Assembly (NCBI RefSeq): GCF_003966265.1
Contig: NZ_RXNV01000001.1
Coordinates: forward strand, 496,001 to 560,000
DNA length: 64,000 nt
Source: Shewanella atlantica
GTDB lineage: Bacteria > Pseudomonadota > Gammaproteobacteria > Enterobacterales > Shewanellaceae
Reading direction: 5' to 3'
A program made the translations under genes and the position numbers. The notes under the pieces were generated by a model. That model was not told the DNA's origin and made no database searches. It worked only from the letters and a program-made list of their open reading frames with translations. Shown here one piece after another: positions 52,535 through 61,834 of the stretch. The stretch's first letter is position 1. Every line of letters begins with the position of its first letter.

Positions 52535-54165
52535 ACCGAACTCGCAACCCTTGGGCTTTCATATGAGAGGCCGTCATCTTTAAAGTAGTCCGCTAAATAC
52601 TCTTCAAAACTTTGGCTGGACTCAGACTCTATCTTTGCCTGCTTTTCTATAGAGTGCTTTGCCGCCTGCTGATATTTCGACTCAATGCCTTCGGGTAGAG
52701 AGTACTGACTCAAAACACTATGGTACTCTTCTGCTAACTTATTGACCCAACAACCGTGATCCACCTGCGAACTGCTGAGCTCCTTCATGATCTGACCCGA
52801 GATAGTTAAATCAGGTTCAATCACAGCACTTTGCCATCTGTCGAGGGCATCGCTATAGAGGTGCTCACCTTCATTATCGAATAACGGCGCAAGCTTTTTC
52901 AGATCATCGAACATCTGCTTCATCCAGCTGGAGAGTTGGACAGCATCGCCATTTCGGCATAGCTCGAGACCTGGCTTACGGCCTTCTAAAATTACTCGGT
53001 TAAGGTTATTAGATATCTCATTTTCCTGCACCGAATCTGATGTAGGCGATTCATTTAACAGACAATACATTAAAAACAGATCGAGGAACCGGATCTGTGA
53101 TGCCTCGATACCTACCGGGCTGTAAGGGTTCACATCCAACGCCCTGACTTCGATATATTCGATACCCGCTCGTGCGAGTGCCTCTGAAGGCTTCTCATCA
53201 TCTAAAGTCACACGTTTAGCACGGATAGGTGAGTAAAACTCATTTTCAATCTGCAGTACGTTGGCATTAAGCTGACGGTATTCACCGTCTACCTTGACGC
53301 CAATCTTCTCGAAGTTAGCCGACGGCATATTAATCGCTGTATTCATGCCCTCCAGGTACTGTTCGAGAGAGTCATAGCTGATGTCCAACTGCTCCTGCTC
53401 TTTATTTGTGTATCCTAGATCGCTCATCCTAAGTGAGGTAGCGTAAGGCAGGTACAAGGTTCCCTTACCCATCTTCTCAAATTCAATATCAGTCTGTTGA
53501 TCTTTAATGAATGAACTACACAAGGCCGGAGATGCGCCAAACAGATAGGGTAATACCCAAACCATACGGCGATAATTACGAATGAGTCCCAGATATGACT
53601 CAGAGATAAAATCACTCTTAGAGGCTTGAGTATCACTCAAATCATAGAGCCTGTCCCACAGGGTATCAGATACAGAAAAATTGAAGTGCACGCCGGAAAT
53701 AATCTGCATCTGCGCGCCATAGCGATAGGTTAACCCTTTTCGGTATAAACGCTTCATCTGACCCGCATTTGACGAGCCATAATCGGCAATAGGAATCGCT
53801 GTTACATCGCCCACATAACAAGGCATACTGACAGGCCAGAGACGCTGACTATCTAAATTCTGAACTGTGAAAGCATGGGTATAGGTCAGATCGTCGAGCA
53901 AACTGTTTATATCACTGAAAACCGGAGTAATAAACTCGAGTAAAGACTCACTATAATCGGTAGTGATCCGCGGGTGAGTTAATGCTGAACCCAGCGCCTT
54001 AGGATGACTATCTGTAGCCAGGTGCCCAGAGCTATTGATCCTCAATGCCTCGCGTTCAATTCCGCGCTGCATTCCCTGTAGTGCATTACGCCCCTCAGAA
54101 TCGGAGAGATGTCCAATCAGTTCATTGAAAGAGTTCAATATTTTTTTCTCTAGTTTCGTCATCAT
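52531..54165 (-). CDS. gshA: Glutamate-cysteine ligase GshA
   Basis: A 544-residue enzyme, the E. coli-type family length (about 518). It makes gamma-glutamylcysteine from Glu, Cys and ATP, the first step of glutathione synthesis. Signatures: GIEREALRINSSGHLATDSHP near residue 35, SESLLEFITPVF near 72, GVHFNFS near 158, and EYIEVRALDVNPYSPVG near 336. The glutathione it starts is the ligand that keeps the nearby-type Kef system closed. A lipoprotein gene is coupled at the 3' end. Confidence 0.97.
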   Translation of the reverse strand: MMTKLEKKILNSFNELIGHLSDSEGRNALQGMQRGIEREALRINSSGHLATDSHPKALGSALTHPRITTDYSESLLEFITPVFSDINSLLDDLTYTHAFTVQNLDSQRLWPVSMPCYVGDVTAIPIADYGSSNAGQMKRLYRKGLTYRYGAQMQIISGVHFNFSVSDTLWDRLYDLSDTQASKSDFISESYLGLIRNYRRMVWVLPYLFGASPALCSSFIKDQQTDIEFEKMGKGTLYLPYATSLRMSDLGYTNKEQEQLDISYDSLEQYLEGMNTAINMPSANFEKIGVKVDGEYRQLNANVLQIENEFYSPIRAKRVTLDDEKPSEALARAGIEYIEVRALDVNPYSPVGIEASQIRFLDLFLMYCLLNESPTSDSVQENEISNNLNRVILEGRKPGLELCRNGDAVQLSSWMKQMFDDLKKLAPLFDNEGEHLYSDALDRWQSAVIEPDLTISGQIMKELSSSQVDHGCWVNKLAEEYHSVLSQYSLPEGIESKYQQAAKHSIEKQAKIESESSQSFEEYLADYFKDDGLSYESPRVASSV

Positions 54166-54276
54166 TTACTTATACGAGTCAGACCAGCCTAACCAAGGAT
54201 TACTTTCAATAAAGCAATGCAATCATGGTTAACTTTCCTATTTAGCTAGTTAACTCTCTATTGAGTCATAAAGTAA

Positions 54277-54309
54277 AGCGGTATCTGAACATCGATTACA
54301 GATACCGCT
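54277..54309. terminator. Terminator hairpin between the M16 protease and gshA
   Basis: Stem AGCGGTATCTG / CAGATACCGCT with an 11-nt loop, followed by ATTTTAT on the plus side. It lies 37 bp after the stop of the M16 gene on the minus strand. Confidence 0.8.
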
Positions 54310-54345
54310 ATTTTATATCTCTAGATATATGGGCAATTTCGAATA

Positions 54346-57180
54346 TTACAACTCTAAAGTTTTCACCGGATAGCCGAGTGCTTCAATATCCGCCTCTATC
54401 GTCGATTTATCTCCCACGATTAACACCACCATCTCCTCGAGATCCAACTGCTCTTTAGCCAATTGATTAAGCTCAGCTCTGGTTACTCCCTTAGTTATCT
54501 CTGTCTGCTGCTCCGTGAAGTTAACATCGAGATCATAACGTTGGATACGGCGCAGGAAGCCGGCTTTCTGATAAGGTGTTTCGTAATCGAGCGCCTTACC
54601 TTGAGAAACCGAAGCCTTCATGAAAGCCAGTTCCTTATCGGTTATCCCGGATTGACGATACCCTTTAATCTCTTTGAAGAATTCAACAAGGGCCTGTGAC
54701 GTCACATCACTGCGAACATTGGCTTGAGCGACAAATACACCCAGCTCACTCCCACCGGAGAAATAACTCCTTGCGCCATAGGTATAGCCTTTGTCTTCGC
54801 GCAGGTTGAGGTTGATACGGCTATTAAATGCTCCCCCTAACGGGTAATTCATCAGGTAAGATTTATAAAAGTCGCCCGTAGCATCATAGGGTAACGCCCG
54901 CTTACCTATCTTGATCACAGACTGAGCGGCGCCAGGCTTATCCAGAATGTAAATGGTGCCACCAGCCAACTCAGGCAATTGAGTTAAGTCGGGCAACTGA
55001 GAGCCCTCTCCTTTCCAGGTAGAAAAGCGATCTAACTTAGCTAAGAGCTGAGATTCATTGAGATTACCAACGGCCACAATTTGGGCATTTCCCGCACTGT
55101 ATTGTTGCTGATAGAACGTCTTTACATCGTCTAAGGTCAGAGACGAAACCGTCGCTAAGGTGCCGCTACTGCTCACACCCAGAGGGTTAGCACTGCCGTA
55201 GAGTAATCCATCAAATGCGGTATTAGCCAGATAACCGGGATCCGACATCATATGCTGTAAACTTTGTAGCTGTTGCTGCTTGAGTCGCTGGAAGTCAGCC
55301 GCCTTAAACCCAGGTTCAAATAGACGCTCCCTCACGATATCCAAGGTTTCATCCAGATGAGAAGTCAGACTCGTGACCTTAATGTAACTTTGATAGCTAC
55401 TGGCTCCAAAGCTAACGCTACTGCCTAACATCTCCAACGCCTGAGCAAGCGCTTCGGCACTTCTTTTCTGGCTCGATTCATTCAGCATAGAAGCCGTTAA
55501 TCCAGCCAAACCAGCCTTATCGACAGGAATGAGTCTATGTCCGCCATTAAGGTAGATAACGAGCTCAACCGTTGGAGTCTCTTCACTCTCGGTACCACTC
55601 ACCTCAATGCCGTTTTTAAGTTGTCCGGTCCAAATCTTAGGGGATTTTAGTACCACAGAAGCGCCAACCTCGGGCATCTTAGTGCGATCGAAAGATGAAG
55701 AGATCTGCTGATAATCACTCACACCTTGAACAGCAACCTCAGACACATTTAATGCAGGTGCAGTAAAGTTATCTTCATGAGCAATGAGCTGCCTCTGCCC
55801 CTCGGGAACCACACTCATAACGACCATAGGTTTATCTTTAATGTATCGGTTAAAGACCCGCATTACATCGGCCTTGGTCACGCTGGCATAACGCTTCAAA
55901 TCTGAAGCGATCATGTCCGGGTTGTCTGAAAAGGTCTGGTTGAACGCTAATGTAGATACTTTTCCGGACACACTCTGAAGACCAAATATAGTACTGGCCT
56001 CAAATTGAATCTTTACTTTCTGCAGATCTTCATCGGTCACACCGCGCTGTTCAAACTCACTGATTGACTCTCGCATCCTTTTTTCAAGATCCGCGAGCTG
56101 TCCACCCTTAGCGGGGTTCGCCAGTGCATACATAGAGAACTGACAAGCCAGCTCCTGACAAGGATGGCTCACGCCAGCCTGAACGGCAAAGCCGTCTTTC
56201 ACTAAATTTTTATAAAACAGTGACGTTTTTCCGCCACCCAGAATATTAGAGAGCAGATCCAGTGCAGCCTCATCCTGATGACGAGCATAGACGGTCGGGA
56301 AACCTATGCGTAACAGAGGCAGGTGGACTCTATCCTCCATAGAAATATAACGGGTCTTGTCGAGTGTAATTAGTGGCTTTTCATCCGCACGAACTGTCGG
56401 GCCACTTGGGATCTCACCAAAATATTGATTAACCCATGCTAAAGCCTGCAGCTCATCAAAATCACCGCCAATAGTCAGCGTCGCATTGTTCGGACCATAC
56501 CAACGCTGAAAGAAGTGTTTCACATCATCGACATCGGCACGTTCCAGATCTTCCGGCCAACCAATCACAGGCCAGGAGTATTGGTGCCCCTGGGGATAGA
56601 ATGCCTGATTAAACAGCTCGCTCATGCGACCGTAGGGCTGATTATCGATTCGCTGGGCGCGCTCATTCTTTACTGTTTCACGTTGTACTTCAAACTTCTT
56701 CTCTGTCAGGGCCGGCAGGAAGAATCCCATACGATCAGATTCAAGCCACAGCATCTTTTCCAGTTGATTACTGGGCACAGTCTCAAAGTAGTTGGTTCTG
56801 TCGGTGTTAGTCGTACCATTGAGGGTTCCGCCCGCCTCGGTCACGGTTTTAAAATGCTGCTCGTCGCCGACATGTTCAGAGCCCTGAAACATCATATGTT
56901 CAAAGAGGTGAGCAAAACCGGAGCGTCCCTCGAACTCTCTGGCTGAACCGACATGATACGTAACATCGACATGCACTAAGGGATCTGAACTATCTTGGTG
57001 CAAGATAAGGGTTAAGCCGTTGGACAATAGATATTTTTTGTAAGGAATTCCTACCTGAGACTCTTCAACCTTAACCGTTTCGAGTAATGTTACACCAGCG
57101 GGTAAACTTGATTGCGGCTGTTGGCCTGCACAGCCAACTAAAATCGCGGTGATTGCCGTAGCTAATATCCATTTTTTCAA
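54346..57180 (-). CDS. M16-family metalloprotease lipoprotein (pitrilysin-like, two repeats)
   Basis: A 944-residue lipoprotein (signal ending ILVGC) with two M16 halves. The N-terminal half has the inverted zinc motif H91-L-F-E94-H95 and the distal Glu in ETVKNERAQR. The C-terminal half (about 500-944) resembles the inactive partner domain, without HxxEH. It probably degrades peptides in the periplasm. The TTG start at 57180 has AGGAG 7 nt upstream and is followed directly by KKWILATAI, so it is well supported. Confidence 0.94.
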   Translation of the reverse strand: MKKWILATAITAILVGCAGQQPQSSLPAGVTLLETVKVEESQVGIPYKKYLLSNGLTLILHQDSSDPLVHVDVTYHVGSAREFEGRSGFAHLFEHMMFQGSEHVGDEQHFKTVTEAGGTLNGTTNTDRTNYFETVPSNQLEKMLWLESDRMGFFLPALTEKKFEVQRETVKNERAQRIDNQPYGRMSELFNQAFYPQGHQYSWPVIGWPEDLERADVDDVKHFFQRWYGPNNATLTIGGDFDELQALAWVNQYFGEIPSGPTVRADEKPLITLDKTRYISMEDRVHLPLLRIGFPTVYARHQDEAALDLLSNILGGGKTSLFYKNLVKDGFAVQAGVSHPCQELACQFSMYALANPAKGGQLADLEKRMRESISEFEQRGVTDEDLQKVKIQFEASTIFGLQSVSGKVSTLAFNQTFSDNPDMIASDLKRYASVTKADVMRVFNRYIKDKPMVVMSVVPEGQRQLIAHEDNFTAPALNVSEVAVQGVSDYQQISSSFDRTKMPEVGASVVLKSPKIWTGQLKNGIEVSGTESEETPTVELVIYLNGGHRLIPVDKAGLAGLTASMLNESSQKRSAEALAQALEMLGSSVSFGASSYQSYIKVTSLTSHLDETLDIVRERLFEPGFKAADFQRLKQQQLQSLQHMMSDPGYLANTAFDGLLYGSANPLGVSSSGTLATVSSLTLDDVKTFYQQQYSAGNAQIVAVGNLNESQLLAKLDRFSTWKGEGSQLPDLTQLPELAGGTIYILDKPGAAQSVIKIGKRALPYDATGDFYKSYLMNYPLGGAFNSRINLNLREDKGYTYGARSYFSGGSELGVFVAQANVRSDVTSQALVEFFKEIKGYRQSGITDKELAFMKASVSQGKALDYETPYQKAGFLRRIQRYDLDVNFTEQQTEITKGVTRAELNQLAKEQLDLEEMVVLIVGDKSTIEADIEALGYPVKTLEL

Positions 57181-57209
57181 TTTATACTCCTAACCATCAA
57201 CTTTGAAGA

Positions 57210-57632
57210 TTACAACCAATGCAGCGCTAAAGCTGCCACCAACAAGTAGCGAATACTCTTGCCTATTAATATCATCAGACTCGATTTAACCAGTGGAAGT
57301 TTCATCCACCCCGCTAATAAACACAAAAGATCTCCGATAACCGGAGCCCACGAGAGGAGCAGAGCCCAATAACCATACTTGTGGATCAGACCGAGTGAAC
57401 GTCGGTACTTTCCCTTAGCCATCGCCTCGGGACTACGTGCAAAACGCCCTAAGGTACCAAGATAATAGCTGGTTATCGCCCCTAATGTATTACCGATACT
57501 TGCCACTATGACTAAAGAGAACCAGATGGAACTATCATCAGTTAACATAGCGACGAGTAAAACTTCTGATCCGCCCGGTAACAAGGTTGCAGCAAGAAAA
57601 GCTGCACTAAACATTAACCATAACTCTGTCAT
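57210..57632 (-). CDS. YqaA family inner membrane protein (VTT/DedA-like)
   Basis: A 140-residue membrane protein with about four TM segments. The VTT-type motifs are seen: AATLLPGGSEVLLVA, IGNTLGAITSYYLG near residue 47, and RSLGLIHKYGYWALLLSWAPVIGD followed by GWMKLP. This region corresponds to the re-entrant loop of DedA/TMEM41 proteins. It may move lipids or contribute to membrane potential homeostasis. It lies 29 bp upstream of the M16 gene and may be co-transcribed. Confidence 0.87.
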   Translation of the reverse strand: MTELWLMFSAAFLAATLLPGGSEVLLVAMLTDDSSIWFSLVIVASIGNTLGAITSYYLGTLGRFARSPEAMAKGKYRRSLGLIHKYGYWALLLSWAPVIGDLLCLLAGWMKLPLVKSSLMILIGKSIRYLLVAALALHWL

Positions 57633-57923
57633 TCAAGCTTACCTAATGAAAATTAGTAATTTTTTGTTTATGTATAAAGGCAATAACGCTATGTTACCCA
57701 AGTGTTAATAGTTAAAGTTATTAAAACAAACTTAATTATCACAATAAGTTATAACGAAATCGGTTTGTTTTGCAAGATACTCTATCTATACAATGAAAAC
57801 TTCGGATAATAGCCTAATGCCCTTTATATGAGGGATGAGTTGACCCTCGGCTTTTAAACGGGCAAAAGATTACCGTTTAACTCTTTTTTGAATATTAAGA
57901 ATAAAAATTAATTGGAATTTATA

Positions 57924-59192
57924 ATGTGGCAAACCATTAAACAGATCCCCTTCTGGCAAAAAGTTCTCGCGGGCTTCATTTTAGGCGCGTTAACAGGCGT
58001 CATTTTTGGCGAATCGGCAACCATCCTCAGACCTCTGGGCGATCTCTTTATCAGCGCCATAAAAATGCTGGTCGCCCCTTTAATCCTATGTGCCATAGTC
58101 GTCAGCATTACCTCCTTAGGTTCACAGGTTAATCTGAAACGTTTGAGCTTTAAAACTCTGGCCATGTTCATGTTTACCGGAACACTAGCCTCACTCATTG
58201 GCCTCACCGTTGGATCCATGATTGACATGGGTGGCTCTATGGAACTGGTTGCAACAGAAGTACGTGAACGTGATGTTCCCGGGTTCGCTCAAGTATTGTT
58301 GAACATGATCCCCGTTAATCCTTTTGCCTCTCTGGCCGAAGGAAAGGTACTTCAGATCATCGTCTTTGCAGCTTTAATTGGTATAGCCATCAATAAAGTT
58401 GGTGAGAAAGCCGAGCCCTTAAAGCGCACTTTCGAGGCGGGGGCTGAGGTCATGTTTCAATTGACCCGCATGGTTTTACAATTGACTCCGATCGGCGTCT
58501 TCGGTTTGATGGCTTGGGTAGTCGGCGAATATGGTTTATCCACGCTATTACCATTAGGTAAGTTTATTGGTGCTATCTACCTGGCTGCACTCATACATAT
58601 CATCTTTGTTTACGGTGGTCTGATAAAATTCGCAGCTAAACTCAGCCCGGTTCAGTTTTTCAGAAAAGCGATGCCAGCACAGTTAGTGGCTTTCACTACC
58701 GCATCAAGTTTTGGTACTTTACCGGCCAGTACCCGCTGCAGCGAGTCTATGGGTGTGTCTAAGCAATATGGTTCATTTGTCCTTCCGCTAGGGGCCACGA
58801 TGAATATGGACGGTTGCGGCGGTATCTACCCGGCAATCGCCGCCATCTTTATTGCGCAGATTTATGGCATTCCACTGGATATGACTGACTATATGCTAAT
58901 CGCAGTAACTGCGACGGTAGCATCGGTAGGTACCGCTGGCGTTCCAGGAAGCGCCATGGTCATGTTATCTGTGACTCTGGGGGTCGTCGGTTTACCCCTT
59001 GAAGGTATCGCATTTATCGCAGCCATCGACCGTATCATCGACATGATAAGAACCAGTACCAATGTCACCGGCGATATGATGACAGCGGTTGTTATCGGGA
59101 AATCTGAGGGCCAACTCAATGAGCAGCAATTTTATGCCGGTGACGAAGCTTCCGAAGAGTTACTGGTTAAATCTAAGCCGGTATCGGAGTAA
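57924..59192 (+). CDS. Dicarboxylate/amino acid:cation symporter (DAACS family)
   Basis: A 422-residue transporter starting MWQTIKQIPFWQKV at 57924; the TTG at 57912 is less likely. DAACS motifs are present: FTTASSFGTLPASTRC, GATMNMDGCGGIY in TM7, GTAGVPGSAMVM and DRIIDMIRTSTNV. It is the second member of this family in the window, after the one at 25251. The Cys in MDGCGG, where many have Thr, may reflect a dicarboxylate or neutral amino acid preference; this is uncertain. Confidence 0.93.
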   Translation: MWQTIKQIPFWQKVLAGFILGALTGVIFGESATILRPLGDLFISAIKMLVAPLILCAIVVSITSLGSQVNLKRLSFKTLAMFMFTGTLASLIGLTVGSMIDMGGSMELVATEVRERDVPGFAQVLLNMIPVNPFASLAEGKVLQIIVFAALIGIAINKVGEKAEPLKRTFEAGAEVMFQLTRMVLQLTPIGVFGLMAWVVGEYGLSTLLPLGKFIGAIYLAALIHIIFVYGGLIKFAAKLSPVQFFRKAMPAQLVAFTTASSFGTLPASTRCSESMGVSKQYGSFVLPLGATMNMDGCGGIYPAIAAIFIAQIYGIPLDMTDYMLIAVTATVASVGTAGVPGSAMVMLSVTLGVVGLPLEGIAFIAAIDRIIDMIRTSTNVTGDMMTAVVIGKSEGQLNEQQFYAGDEASEELLVKSKPVSE

Positions 59193-59242
59193 TACCCATT
59201 GGTATAGATTTACCTAAGTCGACAGTGCCTTGTCGCGATATC

Positions 59243-59270
59243 AAAACAAGCCGCTAATGCGGCTTGTTTT
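59243..59270 (+). terminator. Strong terminator of the DAACS symporter
   Basis: Perfect 12-bp stem AAAACAAGCCGC / GCGGCTTGTTTT with loop TAAT, then GTTTC, 50 bp after the stop. Confidence 0.92.
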
Positions 59271-59276
59271 GTTTCA

Positions 59277-59310
59277 GCTAATGGCAAATGGCTAATGGCT
59301 AATGGCTAAT
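59277..59310. repeat. Heptanucleotide tandem array H, unit GCTAATG, 4.9 copies
   Basis: GCTAATG, GCAAATG, GCTAATG, GCTAATG, GCTAAT follow in register just downstream of the terminator. It is the shortest and least pure of the arrays. Confidence 0.8.
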
Positions 59311-59401
59311 TAAGTGTTCAAATTGAGTTATATACCGATTGGTATTAGTATTAGGCTAATCCCGCACCCCCTACACACTGAGTACAAGGCAAAAATAAAA
59401 T

Positions 59402-59587
59402 ATGGCAAAATTCTTCCTTTTCCCCATTATCTTATGCCTATTCTGGACACTGTTCCTGCACTTTAATGGTGTCCCTCTAAAGCAGGGCAAGAAGGGCTTT
59501 ATCTACATCATCGCCATCAGCGCAACAATTATTCTCTCTCTTGGCTTCTTGTTGTGGATCACTTCCGGACAAAATATACGAAGTTAG
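59402..59587 (+). CDS. Small membrane protein, two TM helices
   Basis: A 61-residue protein with two hydrophobic helices (about 4-21 and 33-54) joined by a basic loop (LKQGKKG). No clear ribosome binding site and no recognised family. The helix-loop-helix form and the separated position suggest a real, genus-level gene. Confidence 0.55.
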   Translation: MAKFFLFPIILCLFWTLFLHFNGVPLKQGKKGFIYIIAISATIILSLGFLLWITSGQNIRS

Positions 59588-59727
59588 CGCCTTTAGCCCT
59601 TGCTTAATAAATTTGTATCAAAAATCACCTCTATCGATTTATTTTTCTCGATATTTATAGTATAAGCACTCTAAATTTAGCGCGATCCCTATTAATACAA
59701 AGGGTATAAGCAGTTTTAGAAGGTTCC

Positions 59728-60063
59728 ATGTCAGATAAATTTTTCTTTAAAGGGCGTCAAACCCCTAAGCCTAAACATGAAAGTTTTGGCTATAACACTA
59801 AACGAGTTGCCAAGCCGGGCACCAGTGATAACCCATTGTCATTAGTGGTTCCGTCAAAGGAGCGCCAGGCTGAAATCGAGGCTATCTTAAGCCAACATAA
59901 CTTAATAGCCAATATTGAGGTTAACCCGGAAGCTGATGAGAACATCAATGATCTGGATGGCATACTCAATAAACCACAAACCACTCGTTTTGAGAAAAAA
60001 CCCAACAGAAATGATCAGTGTCCTTGCGGCAGTGGGAATAAATACAAGAAGTGCTGTGGTTAA
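59728..60063 (+). CDS. SEC-C metal-binding motif protein (PBPRA1643 family)
   Basis: A 111-residue protein. The first part is basic and polar ([20 protein letters not shown]), and the C-terminus is a SEC-C zinc motif [17 protein letters not shown], of form Cys-X-Cys...Cys-Cys. It closely matches the SWIM/SEC-C PBPRA1643 family of marine gammaproteobacteria. The SEC-C motif of SecA binds zinc and SecB or ribosomes; the role here is unknown. Ribosome site AAGG near 59718. Confidence 0.9.
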   Translation: MSDKFFFKGRQTPKPKHESFGYNTKRVAKPGTSDNPLSLVVPSKERQAEIEAILSQHNLIANIEVNPEADENINDLDGILNKPQTTRFEKKPNRNDQCPCGSGNKYKKCCG

Positions 60064-60136
60064 TGCCAGTCGGCTAAAACTGATATCACTGGTTTATAGT
60101 TTTAAACCAGTGATATATCAACCCGATAAGGTGAGA

Positions 60137-60322
60137 CTACATATTACTTGAAATAACCGTTAAGTGTTGCTCCAGTTCATCTTCGGTTGTAGGCAAGCTT
60201 TCCAACTCAAACGTCAATGGATCTCCACCATTGAGCATAAACACCGATGACTCACCATGATCGTAATGAAACCACTTCCCATTGATACAAAGATCCGTAT
60301 AGCAGTTCGGTAATAATTCCAT
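60137..60322 (-). CDS. Small hypothetical protein, possible CRP/FNR target
   Basis: A 61-residue acidic protein (MELLPNCYTDLCINGKWFHY, then LPTTEDELEQHLTVI) with two cysteines and aromatic residues. AGAGG lies 8 nt before the ATG. Upstream, a CRP-type site and a perfect FNR-type site point to control by catabolite and oxygen regulators. Function unknown. Confidence 0.6.
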   Translation of the reverse strand: MELLPNCYTDLCINGKWFHYDHGESSVFMLNGGDPLTFELESLPTTEDELEQHLTVISSNM

Positions 60323-60447
60323 ATGTACACCTCTTAAATATGTTCGTAACGGTTCGGTTGAATCAAACTAAGCGACGCCCAGAAATAGTGACGTACCTCT
60401 AAAAAATCCCGAACCAACAACAGTAACCCGCAACCAAGAGTTGCATA

Positions 60448-60463
60448 TGTGATATCGATCACC
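60448..60463. promoter_or_regulatory. CRP-type site
   Basis: TGTGA-TATCGA-TCACC matches the CRP consensus TGTGA-N6-TCACA at 9 of 10 half-site positions. It lies 133 bp upstream of the start of the 60322 gene. Confidence 0.65.
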
Positions 60464-60494
60464 TTTATAAGACCTTAAATGACTTAGAGAGACA

Positions 60495-60508
60495 TTGATC
60501 TAAATCAA
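60495..60508. promoter_or_regulatory. FNR/EtrA-type site
   Basis: TTGAT-CTAA-ATCAA is a perfect FNR consensus. It is 47 bp further upstream than the CRP site. The nearest gene reading away from it is the 60322 small protein. The rest of 60323-60602 holds no gene. Confidence 0.7.
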
Positions 60509-60602
60509 GGAGGCGAGAAATACTCAAACCTTCCCAAAGCAGAAAAAAGCGTTTATCACCAAATTAAGCATTGAAATCAACATAAATCAGATAAAAAAAG
60601 CG

Positions 60603-60638
60603 TAAAAAAAAGTCTCACAATATTAATCTGCGAGACTT
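60603..60638 (-). terminator. Rho-independent terminator of oadGAB
   Basis: Stem AAGTCTCACA / TGCGAGACTT (one G-T wobble) and loop of 9; on the minus strand it is followed by a run of T. It is 58 bp after the oadB stop. Confidence 0.88.
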
Positions 60639-60695
60639 GAGTTTAGAAACCAGGCTATCTTATCAAACGAGAATGCTTAACTTGCCCCGAAATAG

Positions 60696-61826
60696 TTAAC
60701 CCAATACAGCAATTAACACACCGGCCGCGACGGCGGAGCCCAGTACGCCGGCAACATTGGGTCCCATGGCGTGCATTAACAGGAAGTTGTGTTGATTCGA
60801 CTCCAGACCAACCTTGTTCACCACCCTTGCAGCCATCGGCACCGCAGAGACACCCGCCGCTCCGATTAACGGGTTGATCTTCCCCCCTGACATCTTACAC
60901 ATAAGTTTAGCCATCAAAACCCCTGTGGCTGTCCCAATTGCAAATGCAACGGCACCAAGGAGCAGGATGCCCAATGTCTCGAGCTGTAAAAACTTATCCG
61001 CAGAGAGTTTAGAGCCCACGGCTAAACCAAGGAAAATGGTCACTATGTTGATCAGTTCGTTTTGAGCAGTACTCGATAACCTGTCCACAACACCAGACTC
61101 ACGCATCAGATTTCCCAGACAAAACATGCCCACCAGTGGTGTAGCAGCAGGCAGGAACAGAATCGTTAGGCCCAGCACCATAAGCGGAAAGATGATCTTC
61201 TCTTTCTTGCTCACTTCACGCAGTTGCTCCATCTTTATCTGACGTTCAGACTCAGTCGTTAGCAACTTCATGATTGGCGGCTGAATCAAGGGAACCAGCG
61301 CCATGTAGGAATACGCCGCGACAGCAATGGCCCCCAACAACTCTGGGGCAAGTTTTGAAGCCAGGAAAATAGCCGTAGGGCCATCGGCACCACCAATAAT
61401 GGCGATGGCACCCGCATCTTGCATAGAAAATTCGAACCCGGGAACATAATTCAGGCCGATAGCACCGATCAACGTGGCAAAGATGCCAAACTGTGCGGCG
61501 GCCCCAAGAAGCAACATCTTAGGGTTAGCTATCAAGGCTCCGAAATCGGTCAGTGCACCGACACCCATGAAGATGAGCAGTGGAAATACTCCCGTTTCAA
61601 TCCCGACATGATAGGCGAAATAGAGCAGTCCTCCCTCCTCAGTGAAGCCTCCATTGGGGATATTAGCTAAAATAGCACCAAACCCGATGGGCAGCAGAAG
61701 CAAAGGTTCGAAGCCTCTTACAATCGAAAGGTACAGGAGCAGGGCTCCTACTCCCATCATCAGTAACTGCCCCGGAGTAAAGTTTGCAATGCCTGACTCA
61801 GACCAAAATGCGATTAATCCTTCCAT
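60696..61826 (-). CDS. oadB: Oxaloacetate decarboxylase, beta subunit (Na+ pump)
   Basis: A 376-residue integral membrane protein with about nine TM segments, the usual length. [17 protein letters not shown] near residue 150 is the conserved Na+-binding Asp region of OadB. Later motifs ([18 protein letters not shown]) are family-typical. It decarboxylates carboxybiotin and drives Na+ out of the cell. AGGAGG is 4 nt before the ATG. It is 8 bp after oadA. Confidence 0.97.
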   Translation of the reverse strand: MEGLIAFWSESGIANFTPGQLLMMGVGALLLYLSIVRGFEPLLLLPIGFGAILANIPNGGFTEEGGLLYFAYHVGIETGVFPLLIFMGVGALTDFGALIANPKMLLLGAAAQFGIFATLIGAIGLNYVPGFEFSMQDAGAIAIIGGADGPTAIFLASKLAPELLGAIAVAAYSYMALVPLIQPPIMKLLTTESERQIKMEQLREVSKKEKIIFPLMVLGLTILFLPAATPLVGMFCLGNLMRESGVVDRLSSTAQNELINIVTIFLGLAVGSKLSADKFLQLETLGILLLGAVAFAIGTATGVLMAKLMCKMSGGKINPLIGAAGVSAVPMAARVVNKVGLESNQHNFLLMHAMGPNVAGVLGSAVAAGVLIAVLG

Positions 61827-61834
61827 TTGGCCTC

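Larger units (their letters stand above)
59190..59346. repeat. TAATACC-bounded segment containing terminator and heptamer array
   Basis: The motif TAATACCCATTGGTATA (59190-59206), overlapping the symporter stop codon, recurs in inverted form at 59330-59346 (reverse complement TAATACCAATCGGTATA). Between them are the terminator and array H. It resembles the start of the segment at 20589-20605. Confidence 0.55.
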
